Shown: positions 23,905 through 33,660 of the stretch, piece by piece
How positions within the stretch are numbered: the first letter of the stretch is position 1
How the letters are laid out: every line of letters starts with the position of its first letter
Assembly (NCBI GenBank): GCA_031472005.1
Contig: PZJY01000008.1
Coordinates: 1,178,001-1,242,000 of the forward strand
Origin: Tetracladium setigerum
Lineage: Eukaryota > Ascomycota > Leotiomycetes > Helotiales
DNA length: 64,000 nt
Direction: 5' to 3'
Notes under the pieces: generated by a model
Database searches by the model: none
What the model saw: the letters and a program-made list of their open reading frames with translations, nothing else
Told to the model about the DNA's origin: nothing
Translations under genes and position numbers: made by a program

Positions 23905-24958
23905 CACCAACCTGGTCAAAATTGGACCACTCCGAAGCGAGCAAAGCTTAAGCAAGCTCGAGCCGACGGATTAACATAGAAGAAAATCAGGGAAGAATTA
24001 GGCATCCCCAAGTCGACCGGTCAACGGATTCTTAAGGCTAAATTAAGTAAGACTACTCGTAAAGGGAAGTCTTACCGAAAGAGACTTTTATCTAAGGGAG
24101 ATATTCGACAAATTATTCGATTAATTTGTAAAGATTACCCCTCGCGTCGGATGTCTTTTGATCACGTCCGATCGACTCTCAACCTCTCTTGCTTATCTCG
24201 TACAATTCGACGAGAACTCCGGCAAGCAGGCTACCGACGATATATTGCTTGTCCGAGGCTATTTATCTCTCGAGCACAAGCAAGAAAACGAGTCGCTTTT
24301 ACACGTGCGCACCGGTATTGGGGTACTTCTGATTTTGCTGCCGAGAAGCCAGGAGGAGGAGATTAGAGGAAGGTTATCTAGTCGGACGAGTGTATATTCG
24401 AGCTTGGAAAGGTTAGCCGGACCTATGTTACGCGCCGAGTCGATAAAAAGAGGTGTCCGCATTACATTCGGTCGATATATCAATCCGGGAGAGTATCGAT
24501 TATGATTTGGGGTGCGATCGGCTGGGATTAGAAGTCTCCTCTTGTCTTCCTCTAAGGGAAGGAGCTAAAGGGGTTAATTCACGTGTATATCGAGATTAAG
24601 TTCTCGAACTAGTGATTTTCCCCTTATTCGATAGCCTTAGTCCGGAGTATATCTTTATAAAAGACGGGAGTGGGATATATAAGAAGTTCGCTCGACTTGT
24701 AAAGCTATAGCATAATATCCGGGGGTTCGATTAGCCTCCTTCTTCCCTTGATTTAAATCCGATTAAGAAGGTCTGGAGGTGAATGAAAGAAGAGCTTAAA
24801 AGACTCCCTTTTGTACCGACTTCTAAAGCCGACTTAATAGTAGAGATTTAAAAGCTTTGGGATCGGGTCGATCCACATGACTTTCGCTCGTACACCGAGC
24901 GATTAACTTGTAAAATCGAGGATATTATTAAAATGAAGGGATTAGCTACTATTTACTA
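23905..24958 (+). pseudogene. Tc1/mariner transposase remnant
   Basis: Degenerate reading frame with a helix-turn-helix N-terminus (REELGIPKSTGQRILKAKL), a second DNA-binding region (RQIIRLICKDYPSRRMSFDH) and a DDE nuclease core (SDEC at 24380-24391, IMIWGAIGWD, DLNPIKKVW). Stop codons replace Trp at several positions: LT*KKI, GD*RKV, VI*SDEC, GWD*KSP and WR*MKEE, each TGG to TAG or TGA. The catalytic Glu of the usual LNPIE motif reads Lys (AAG). A -1 frame change occurs near 24545-24560. G-to-A changes of this kind are the product of cytosine mutation on the other strand, as in RIP. Confidence 0.85.
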
Positions 24959-25050
24959 GCTATTTAATATAATCCTTTTTAAAAATATTATTTTATTATT
25001 TTATAATAATTTATTTAAAATCAGGTGATAATTTTTGTCATTTTGATAGG

Positions 25051-25078
25051 GGGGACCACGAGTAATGGCCAGAACTCT
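25051..25078 (-). repeat. right terminal inverted repeat of the Tc1/mariner element
   Basis: Reverse complement begins AGAGTTCTGGCC. It is followed by the second TA duplication at 25079-25080. Confidence 0.88.
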
Positions 25079-25080
25079 TA

Positions 25081-25450
25081 CAGATGACGGAAGGATGAAC
25101 AGTGCCCTCGGATACTTGACACACTGCTCTTCTCGCAACAGCACAATCTATTCCGAGCCTCATCAACATGAAATTCATATCAACTAAATTTCAGACAGAG
25201 CCGAGCAAACTATGCTCTGAGTACTATGCATATTACGAAACACTCAATGTAATGACTATCAAATCAATGGCTTGATATTTCCGACTCTTACTTCTCAAGT
25301 TTAAACTAGCAGAATAAAGTGCAGCAAAGTAACACAATCATAAGTCGCCAATGATATAACGTGTGCAATACCTCCCTCTAGCACCTTTCCACCGCCGACC
25401 CTTTCCAATACTAGTCCATCACCCTCATGATCTTTCAGTCATCAAAATAA
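25081..25450. other. spacer
   Basis: Between the transposon and the 3' end of a minus-strand GPI-type gene. No feature is recognised. Confidence 0.4.
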
Positions 25451-26263
25451 TCACACCAGTCCCATGAGCCCAAATACCAAAGCGCCTACGACCCCCGTTC
25501 CAGCTCCCTTAACCCCTCTCCCGTAACCCCCTCTCCCAGCAGCAGCACCAGCCTGGCTGAACGTAGGTCTCAGAGTAGTCGGAGTAGGGGGTGTATTGCC
25601 CTGTTGCGACGTTGTTATGGTCGTTGCATTAGCTCCAGGGATAACGTAGGTCGTGTACGTAACGCTAGGAAGAACACATGTGCATGTTGTGGTTGGACAG
25701 ACTTCTGTGCTAGTGTATGTGACTGTTTGGCCGGTACATTTGACGGATGCCGGACAAGTGGTTAGTGTTGTGATGTGTGTTTCGGTTTTTGTGATCGTGT
25801 CGGAAATAGTGATGGTAGAGTTGGGGTAGGCAGGAGGCTGGGAAGTAGTATATTGAGGGGTGGTTGTGGAAGTTGGGTTGTTGTAGGGAGGAGTAGTAGT
25901 GGAAATAGGAGTTGTAGATGAAGTGAGCGTGGGTGTTGAAGAGGAGGAGCTTGACGATGGTGGGCTAGTGGGGAAGCAATCCTCGACAGCCGTAATATAG
26001 GAAGTGTATCCGCAACTAGTTGGGCAAGCCGTCTGAGCGATAGTGATGGTGGGGATAGTAGTGCAACCGCAATGTTGAGTGACAGGCTTGATCTCGAGAC
26101 AAGCGAGAACGACGCAAGTTGTGAAAGCTCCATAACTATCGGTCGTGGCCGTGATCGTGTCGCAAGCTGTCACGCTGCTACTGGATTCATATCCAGTTCC
26201 AAGAACGGCAAAAGGTAAAGTCGCGAGGGCGGCGGCGACGGAAACGAGTGATGTAAACTGCAT
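25451..26263 (-). CDS. Ser/Thr-rich GPI-type cell-wall protein, 270 aa
   Basis: Single exon. The N-terminus MQFTSLVSVAAALATLPFAV is a signal peptide. Residues 30-95 form a Cys-containing region (TTCVVLACLEI, HCGCTTIPTI, CPTSCGYTSY), followed by a Ser/Pro/Thr linker suited to O-mannosylation. A second module with paired Cys follows (CPASVKCTGQTV, CPTTTCTCVLPSV). The tail is Gly/Ala-rich and ends in a hydrophobic segment (GVVGALVFGLMGLV), as expected for a GPI-anchor signal. Likely a wall or plasma-membrane mannoprotein. No enzyme domain is seen. The frame is intact. Confidence 0.8.
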   Translation of the reverse strand: MQFTSLVSVAAALATLPFAVLGTGYESSSSVTACDTITATTDSYGAFTTCVVLACLEIKPVTQHCGCTTIPTITIAQTACPTSCGYTSYITAVEDCFPTSPPSSSSSSSTPTLTSSTTPISTTTPPYNNPTSTTTPQYTTSQPPAYPNSTITISDTITKTETHITTLTTCPASVKCTGQTVTYTSTEVCPTTTCTCVLPSVTYTTYVIPGANATTITTSQQGNTPPTPTTLRPTFSQAGAAAGRGGYGRGVKGAGTGVVGALVFGLMGLV

Positions 26264-27589
26264 TGTACGCGATGTTTTCTTAAACGAAAGTGTGGGGTTT
26301 GGCTATGTTATTTGCTGTAGTTTGTTGTGAAGAGAAGAAAAGAGGGTTGGATACTGCATGGCGGATCTCCCCACTCTAAATGGATTCTGATGCACGCAAA
26401 GCGGCCGGTCATCGAAACGGTAACGGATAGTAAGGTTAAAATCATGGCTTGCATTGGTTGGTTGGGTGGTTGATTGATTGGATGGGATGGAGGTCTCGTA
26501 TTCCAGACTTGAATGTTGGGCCGTCTGATGGACAGGTAAGGCGGGGGGGATGGGAGGAGCCAATGATGGAAGAGGATATACTGCTCCCTTTCGCTTGGCT
26601 ACTATGTGGGCGTTGAAAAGGATAAAAACGTACAGCATGAGATGTGACACAAATAAATACAACAACGCCTAACGAGCACCTGGACCTCGTATATCAGAAT
26701 GCCCGACTTGAGAAACTGGTCATATGCCTCTTTCGCTTCAAACATTGTTGTCAAGCATTCAAGCTTTGACTCGAGATAAATGATTCATTTCAACCACTTG
26801 GATCGGAATGAAAGGACCCAACATTGGACAAAGAAGTGCGCAAAGGTAAAACGCAGAAGGACAAAGTGCATCGCTTGGATATGTCTCGCACTTACGAAAC
26901 TAAAATAGCAGCACGCACAATTCATACGTCGAAGCCTGGGCGTTTGCAAAGAGCCCGAACCCATACATACGACGGCTAAAACTTCTATGCGGTCCATCAC
27001 GATTTCCTCCTTACTTACCACTTCATCTGTTCGCCCATGTTAATGTTTACCCTCGGACGGCAGCGGATGACGATGTGACCCCCTTTCTTTCTTCGGGGCG
27101 GCTTCGCTCTTTGCAACGGGATCTGCTACGATCACCCGATCAGCTGAGCTTGAGCTGGCCGATCAATCAGAAATTAGGAGTCAGTCTTTTGAGAATGGTC
27201 GTCTGGAGATTTCGCATCCTGGCGAGAGCTTTGAAAGGAAGTTGAAGAGCAAGCAAGGAGGGCTGAACGAAAAATTGCGACGTGGATGAATGAGAGTGAG
27301 TGGTTGAGGAGGAGAAAACATTCTGGGATGCTGAACTAGGAAGAGGGCTAAGCCAGCACGTGACACGTGACTTCACTTTATAGGCTTGGGGAAGAGACAA
27401 CTCAATGGGACAGATTGTCAAGGGTTTCTCATACATTGTTGCACCATGGATTAGAATTATATAGGATTTTATTATGATTAGGAAGCTTTTCTACTTGACT
27501 CGTTGAAGATGACGAGAGTGATTAAAATTATATATCCCGGAATCCAGAATCATCCAAAAGCCCCAAAAAGGTAATGGTAGCGTTACCAT
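26264..27589. other. intergenic
   Basis: Promoter side of the GPI-type gene and 3' flank of the WSC gene. Contains two CACGTG boxes 7 bp apart (27357-27362 and 27364-27369). Open frames at 26303-26665 and 27167-27436 have no protein-like features. Confidence 0.4.
27357..27369 (+). promoter_or_regulatory. tandem CACGTG (E-box) sites
   Basis: Two CACGTGA motifs abut. CACGTG is the core for basic helix-loop-helix factors such as Cbf1-type proteins. The target gene is unclear, since the nearest start is more than 1 kb away. Confidence 0.3.
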
Positions 27590-29481
27590 CTACCATCCGT
27601 TGTTCCAAGAGGAGCATCTGTTACCACCGCCCTTGTTTGAGTTGACGTTGTAGCAATCTTGCCATTGGGACTTGCAAGTAGCCATGGCATTGTCGTACTT
27701 GGAGCCGTTGGAGCCACGGTTTGGACTGTTGCGACCTCCTCGCTTGCTCGTACGCTTGCAGCTCTCAGCGTAAACATTGACGCATGCGCTGTACTGGTTG
27801 TCGCATGCCTTCTTGCAAGCCTTAGGAACAGAGCTCCTGCCATATGATGAGCACTTGGAGGAATCGGCATCGTTATAGACCTTAAAGATGTTGCCATTCT
27901 TATAGTCCGAGTAGTGGTTGTTGCAAGTCAAGCATGGGAGGTCGATATCTCCGGCTGGACTGTCGCGGGTATATCCCTTGTTGGGGTTGTGGGGTTGATC
28001 ACACAGGCAAGATGCGGTAGGGACTGGAACGACCGAAGAACTAGATGTGGTTGTGGTCGTGGTCTTAGTGGTACTGGAGGCACAAGGATAGACTTTCGTT
28101 GAGACAACTGGTGCCGGATTGTTACCAGGAGATTGAGGCGGATACTTCGACTTGCATCCGGATGTCGAGCACTTCGAACCAGGGCAGTTGGATCCACAGT
28201 AAGTTTCGACATTAGAGCACCACTCTCTGTACTTGAGGCAGTTGAGCGAGTCTGGCCATCCGGCTTGGAGGAAGCAAGAAGTGAGCTGGATAGCGCAGTT
28301 GGAAACAGCAACCTTGCAATCATCCTTGCCAGTGAAAGGTGCCAAAGGCTTCGAGCACCATTTACCACACTTGTACTCGCAATTGGCAGGAGGAGTAGTG
28401 GTGGTGTATGAAGTGCAGAAGGCGCCCGTTGTGGTGGCAATGGTGGTTGTGGTTGTGGGAGCCTTGGTAGTAGTCGTTACTACGCCGGTGGTGGTAGGTC
28501 CTCTGGAAGAAATGTAAGTCAGCTGAGGTGCTCTTTAAATCATTTTTTTTTCCCTTGAGAAAATATTGATACTCACGAGGTGCTGGTAGTGGTCGAAGGC
28601 GACGAGCTAGTTGTTGTTGAGCTACTAGGCTGACCATCCTTACAAGGGAACTCAGATTCAAGATCGTCCGCAAAGTAGAGATTAAGGGCCCCGGCTCCAC
28701 CACATGATTGAGTTGGATCACCAGCACAAGGGAAATCGCAGAGAGCGGGTAAAAGTGGCAGGGTACCATTGGCTAAATGACTATCAGTCATTGCAAACCG
28801 AGAAGAGGGGATAGTAACTCACCAAGCACCACGCCACAGAAGCACTCCTTGCCAAACTCCACACCAGCAAATGGGTAGCCGTCTTCTCTGCAAGCAGCCA
28901 AGCACATATCGACATCAAGGTTTTCCGTGTCGATGTCGTGCTGTTGCCAGTTCAGAGTGCGACCATTTGGTCCTTCGGAGTAGCAACCGAGGGGCTTGTA
29001 GTCAGCGATGGAAGTGTCCTCGATGGGTTTGAAGGTAGGATCCTGGTAGATGGAGACAAAGCTGTCACCACCACAAGCTTGTGTCTTGTTGGCGTTGCAG
29101 GGGGTGTTGCACTTGGAGTCGTCGACCTGAGCGCCGGTGACTGAAGAGCCACAGAAGCAGATGCCGAAGTACTCAAGACCAGCATATTTCCAGTTGTTGC
29201 CTATGAACGTGTGAGAAAATAATCCGTTCTGTAATGTAGAGATAGTACTTACCCTTGCAGAAAGCAACACACTGCTCAATTGTGGTGTTCTGACTGTCAA
29301 GTCCAGTTGCTCTGTAGACTAGAGCTGGGATTGGGTCACCGGCATCGACGTAGCATCCCTTGTAGTTGAAAGGAGTGAAGTCAGTGCAGGAGGGGGCCTG
29401 AGGAGGCGTGCGTTCAACCAGGACAGAGCCACTGGCGAAGGAAATTAGGGCAGCCGAAGCCGCAATGAGTGTGATCTTCAT
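27590..29481 (-). CDS. secreted protein with two WSC domains and a Cys-rich C-terminal region, 571 aa
   Basis: Exons on the minus strand: 29481-29253, 29200-28823, 28772-28577 and 28502-27590, with GTAAGT/GTGAGT donors and YAG acceptors. The signal peptide is MKITLIAASAALISFASG. WSC domain 1 covers about residues 38-120 (YKGCYVDAGDP ... FGICFCGSSV ... CGGDSFVSIYQ) and WSC 2 about 133-230 (PLGCYSEGPNGR ... GKECFCGVVL ... SCGGAGALNLYF). A Ser/Thr linker then leads to a Cys-dense C-terminal half of about 300 aa (CEYKCGKWC, SKCSTSGCKSKYP, CLTCNNHYSDY). WSC domains bind glycans. There is no membrane helix, so it differs from the Wsc stress sensors and is more likely a secreted wall-binding protein. 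I cannot name the C-terminal region. Confidence 0.88.
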
Positions 29482-31711
29482 TCTCAAATGAAAAGATTGA
29501 AGATGTAAAATTAGCAAAGAGAAAGTGATGCCCTATAAGATGCAAATGAAATGAGGTGAAGAAAGAGTGTGCCTGTCGGGAAGGTAGGCAGGCCTTTATA
29601 AGAATGAAAGTCTGGGGAAGAAGCTGTGTAACATCTCGATCTAGACAAGCCACAAACAAAACCCTTGCCCATTCGGGTTTCCCGTCCATTGTTTCCTCCA
29701 CCAAATCGAGGAGACATCGAGCGCCTTCTGGGAAGAGGATTCCAATCGGGGAATGGACCAGGGTGGCATCGGGCAAGGTGGCCCAACTGGGGGGAGGTTG
29801 TAGCGGGACACGAAGAGGTCCAGGCGATGTCAAGCAGCTTGCTGGTCAGGCAGCTCCAAGGATGATGACTTCAATATGGACTATACGGCGGCACACACTT
29901 TGCTCAACAATCGACCTAGGAAGCAAGGAGTCTGAAGGTTATGGAATATAAGCGAACACATGACTGGCTGAGAAATGAATTGTGAATGTCAACAACTCGT
30001 GGCAGATGGACCATCGAAAAGACGGCGGACGCCTAACAGTAATAGTCGGGGACTCTGGTCCAGACTTTCACCCCTTTTGAGATTGCGGCAGAGTGCAGAT
30101 GCTCGAGAGAGAGTATGTGAGACTGTGAGTGGTTGAGTGAGTGCTGTACCCCTGAGCTGAAGGAGGGGATCGGATGCTTAATTAAGCTCTCGCTTAGGCT
30201 GAACTTCGGGAGTTATTTCTGTGCCCGGCGCATTCTCATTGGGCGCCCCAGCTTTTTTGCGTTATTGAATTTCCACAAGTGGGACGAGACCCCTTTTAGT
30301 TTTAGCCGCTTGTTCTTCCTCCCCCATCATGTCCTTGCATTGTTTTTCCTTCATTCAAGTGCAAACTTTAGACTTCGGACTTCGAAAAAATGGAAAGCGT
30401 AAATCAGCTAGAGAGATCTCTGCAGTAGTATCGAACGAATCGTATCCGTAGGTACGGTACAGTACAGCAGCAGGAGGAGGGACCAACTTGACTACTGTAG
30501 AAGAAGCAGCACAGAACATTCGTTGTTCCTTGCCCACATGCAGCGAGTAAGGCAGGTCATTATTTGTGTGCTTGTCTTAAACGACCAGGATGCACATACT
30601 GGTAGTCGGAAATTTGAACCTCGACCCGGAACTTTAGCCATGAAGCGATCATCATTCATTCTCCAGAATAATGATGTTGGAATTTTGTGGAGAAATAATG
30701 GGTAGGGTTACGTCAAGGACGGATCATTCCCATCACCCAAACGTCACTTGAAAAAATTGTCGGTAGATTGTAGACGTTGGTGAAGTTCAAGTTCGGTTGG
30801 TACTTCGTAGTCCGTACTGCACCAAACTCCATCTGTCCCCAAGCGAAACTTCGGCATTGGTAGTGCACCAGTCCGAAATGCAAACACAGTATCGGAGAAA
30901 GCCGACAGTATCCTCCGATTTTATTCTCCGAGATGATGTGGACTCCACAATATTAAATGTGGTGGGTTTCAAGCTTTGAGGTGTTGCCCCAACGTATAGT
31001 GTAGCTTCAAAAGCAAAAGCATAACTAACACCTCGAGCCCCACTCCCGAAAGAATGGCACCGAGACAAAGCAAACCTGCTTTGTGATCGTGGGTTAATAA
31101 TCCGTTCGACGAGACCGTGGCTGACAAGTAGAGTCTCGGTCATCGTTGTCTCCAGCTGGAGAGTTTGTGGCGGGCCGATTCTGATTCACATTGACATAAG
31201 TCGCCTAGACTAGCCTGGAATTATTTGCAAGTCACAGGAAAACTTTGCTGATTCAGGCTGAATGTTGCTTCCAAATAACTTCCATTGACTTTCGACCAGA
31301 CATCCACAAACACAACGACAGCTTTCCAAGGCGTCCATATCGAATAAGCCAAACTACTTTGGATGCCCCTTCCCAAATCAACTGCTCGAAAGAAAAAGTT
31401 GGAAAAAAATTGTGGTGTGGGGATGCCTGAGGGAGAAAGCCATTGATTGATTCGAGAGTCTAGTGAAAATTGGGGCAGGGCTAACACTTGACGTCCTTGC
31501 TTCTTTTCAGCAATTCGCTATCCTTTCACCCAAGTGCAAAGAGACCCAGGCAAGATGCATTACCTGTGTATTCGATAGTTCTTCGTGCTTGAGCTTATCA
31601 GCGAAGCATTCCTTTCCTGACACTCTCCTTAGACAAAGTCCAGGCCCGCACCTGGATTTCTCTCGAGGGCTGGGGCACGTCGCATAAGGATGGAGAGCAC
31701 TCGTTGTGAAA
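29482..31711. other. intergenic, promoter side of the WSC gene
   Basis: About 2.2 kb without a supportable gene. A GTAC-rich palindromic cluster lies at 30451-30468. Open frames here, up to about 140 codons, are not protein-like. Confidence 0.4.
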
Positions 31712-32331
31712 TCAAGGCAAGAAGCTGCTCGCGGGCGTCGGAGTATCTTCCAGCCATGGGATGTTGATCTCGGGTACGGATTCTTGAATAAAGTCCACGA
31801 AGTTCTGCATTTGAGGCGAACCAGCCAAAATGCCAATGCAAGAAATCCGTGGTAGCCCAAGAACCTGGCAGAGTCGGGGTTCGCACGCTTTAGGAAGCTG
31901 AATTAATCTGGTTGCTGGTAGCTCGGGATGCGCCTGGGATGCGGTATAGACCAGTTGGGGAAGTATTGAGCCGAGTATGGAGGGAATCAGAGGTGATACA
32001 ACGAAGACAGCTACAAAGTGCCCATCTGGAGGAGTGGAAGCGGTCATCTTGCTGGGCATCATAACGGTAACATCCAAGGCACTCCGAGGCTTGGATTTGT
32101 GCGAAAGAGACTCGAGCCTTCGAACAAGATTGTTCGTTCCAACGACCACAAAGCTTGAGATTTCTGGCAGCGGCGGTATGACTAGAGATTCCTTTACCAA
32201 GTCCGATCTCTTTCTCTTCTTGTGTCTCTTTCCCTTGGAGGGCATGGAATGGTTCATTCGATGCCGTCCAATTGGGGAAATGCTACTGCAAAGGAGCTCA
32301 ACCAAAGCCTGTTGATTTGACGATGCGATAT
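31712..32331 (-). CDS. POP3: RNase P/MRP subunit Pop3 (5' exon uncertain)
   Basis: Pop3 is a protein subunit of RNase P and RNase MRP, acting in tRNA 5' processing and rRNA processing in the nucleus. Family marks are VELLCSSISPIGRHR, the basic run KGKRHKKRKR, EISSFVVVGTNNLVRRLE, LPQLVYTASQAHPELPATR and LGLPRISCIGIL, ending SVPEINIPWLEDT. The main exon opens after a possible acceptor at 32332. A 5' exon ending RWNPEVFPDQ at 32455 (donor GTCAGC, 123-bp intron) would supply the N-terminus, perhaps from ATG 32668. That part is inference, because the donor is weak. An in-frame ATG (MNHSMPSKGK) inside the main exon is less likely as the start. Confidence 0.75.
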
Positions 32332-33660
32332 CTGGCCTGGCACCCGCCGCATCAGCACTTTATCCACAGTGCTTTCTGTCTCTCTCTCTCCTCAGGGTGG
32401 ATCTTGTGGAGGAGTGATTGATATGATGCTTTGGAGAGGGACGAACCAGCTGACCTTGGTCGGGGAAGACTTCAGGGTTCCATCGATGGCAGCCCTGTTC
32501 TGGGAAGTGCGGATCATGATGGTTCGAATGTAGCGTTTGTAGTTGTTTGTTAACGATACCCAAGGAAGATAGGTAGGCAGAAAGTCCCTCGAACACAAAT
32601 AGAGAAGTTGGACATGGCCAATTTGTGACTTTGGTGTTGGGGTGTGAAATTATTGATTGGATGAGCATTTACTTGTTAAATTTACGTCGACCACCTTGCT
32701 GTCACCACGTACTCAGGTGCTCGCGTACTGGAATTTGCTTTGGAAAGAGAAAGAAAAAGAAGAAAAAGGAGTTGATAGGAAATACCTTGTTCATAGGAGG
32801 TCCGTTAACAGAGAAGTCATTGATATAAGGAAGAAGAAGACAGCTCGCAGTCGTGATAGCGGTCCACGTGATTATTGACCGCCTTCGCTATAAGCACCTC
32901 GACGCGTTGATTGGTCAGGTTAGGCCCGGCCATCTGTAGGGCGGGGGAGGGGGAGGAGTTTGATAGTAGAAGGACGATAAGGAGCAGCTTCGTCACTTTT
33001 GCACCACACACCAGAGACTGGGACTGGGACTGGGACTGGGACCGCACGCTTCACGCTGCTTCATGCTTCTACTCGACCAACCTAAATTCAATCCTCGGCA
33101 AGCTACATTCACCCTCTCTCTCATTCACCTTCTCATCTTCTCACCTTCAAGCTACCTAGGAGATCGAAGTCAAATAACACAACCTCAATCCATCTTCCCA
33201 AGCTTCCTCCTCTCCCTGTCCTGTCGTCGACATCAACAACTACGACACAACTTTTCCCTCTCTCTGTCTCTCTCTCTCTCTTTCTCCTTCTCTTTTCCTT
33301 TAATCGCTTCGGCCTTCTCCTCTCGCCTAGGTTGGTAACTATAAAAGAAGCGATCTTCCCTCCCTCTGGCGCCGCCCGCCCTTCATCCTCAGCCTTCTCG
33401 TCTGCAGAGCCGCAGCATCTCAGCCTGCTTGTCTGCCTGCCTTGGGACAACATCCACTTGCTTGCTTGTCTGCTGCCTACCCTACCTACCTACCCTACAG
33501 TTACCAACAACAACACCACCACATGCGATAAATTTCCAACACCTTCCAACGCGCTGAAGCTTGGGGCAAGCTGCTGCGGAGCTACCGCTGTTCACAACCC
33601 CCCTCCACCTCCTCCTCATCCGACTCACAAGCTATTCCTTCCTACCACCCGCAGGCGCAA
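32332..33660. other. divergent region: POP3 5' part and deubiquitinase leader
   Basis: POP3 5' exon and promoter, then a long leader before ATG 33661. A CACGTG box lies at about 32864-32869. (GACTGG)n is at 33016-33042, a CT-rich tract at 33250-33300 and TACC repeats at about 33475-33500. The leader includes short upstream frames. Confidence 0.45.
33016..33042 (+). repeat. (GACTGG)n hexanucleotide microsatellite
   Basis: Four tandem GACTGG units and part of a fifth, in the presumed promoter or leader of the deubiquitinase gene. Confidence 0.8.

Larger units (their letters stand above)
23749..25078 (+). mobile_element. Tc1/mariner-type DNA transposon, defective, RIP-like damage
   Basis: A 1,330-bp element is flanked by TA (23747-23748 and 25079-25080), the Tc1/mariner target site. 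Terminal inverted repeats start AGAGTTCTGGCCATTACT and match over about 27 bases with one mismatch (A/C after the first 18 bases). The interior has AT-rich tracts near 23810-23890 and 24958-25030. A full-length copy by structure, it cannot make transposase (see the pseudogene entry). Confidence 0.92.

Noticed and set aside
18790..29481. Secondary-metabolite or toxin gene cluster
   Set aside because: No polyketide synthase, peptide synthetase, terpene synthase, P450 or dedicated transporter is present among these genes.
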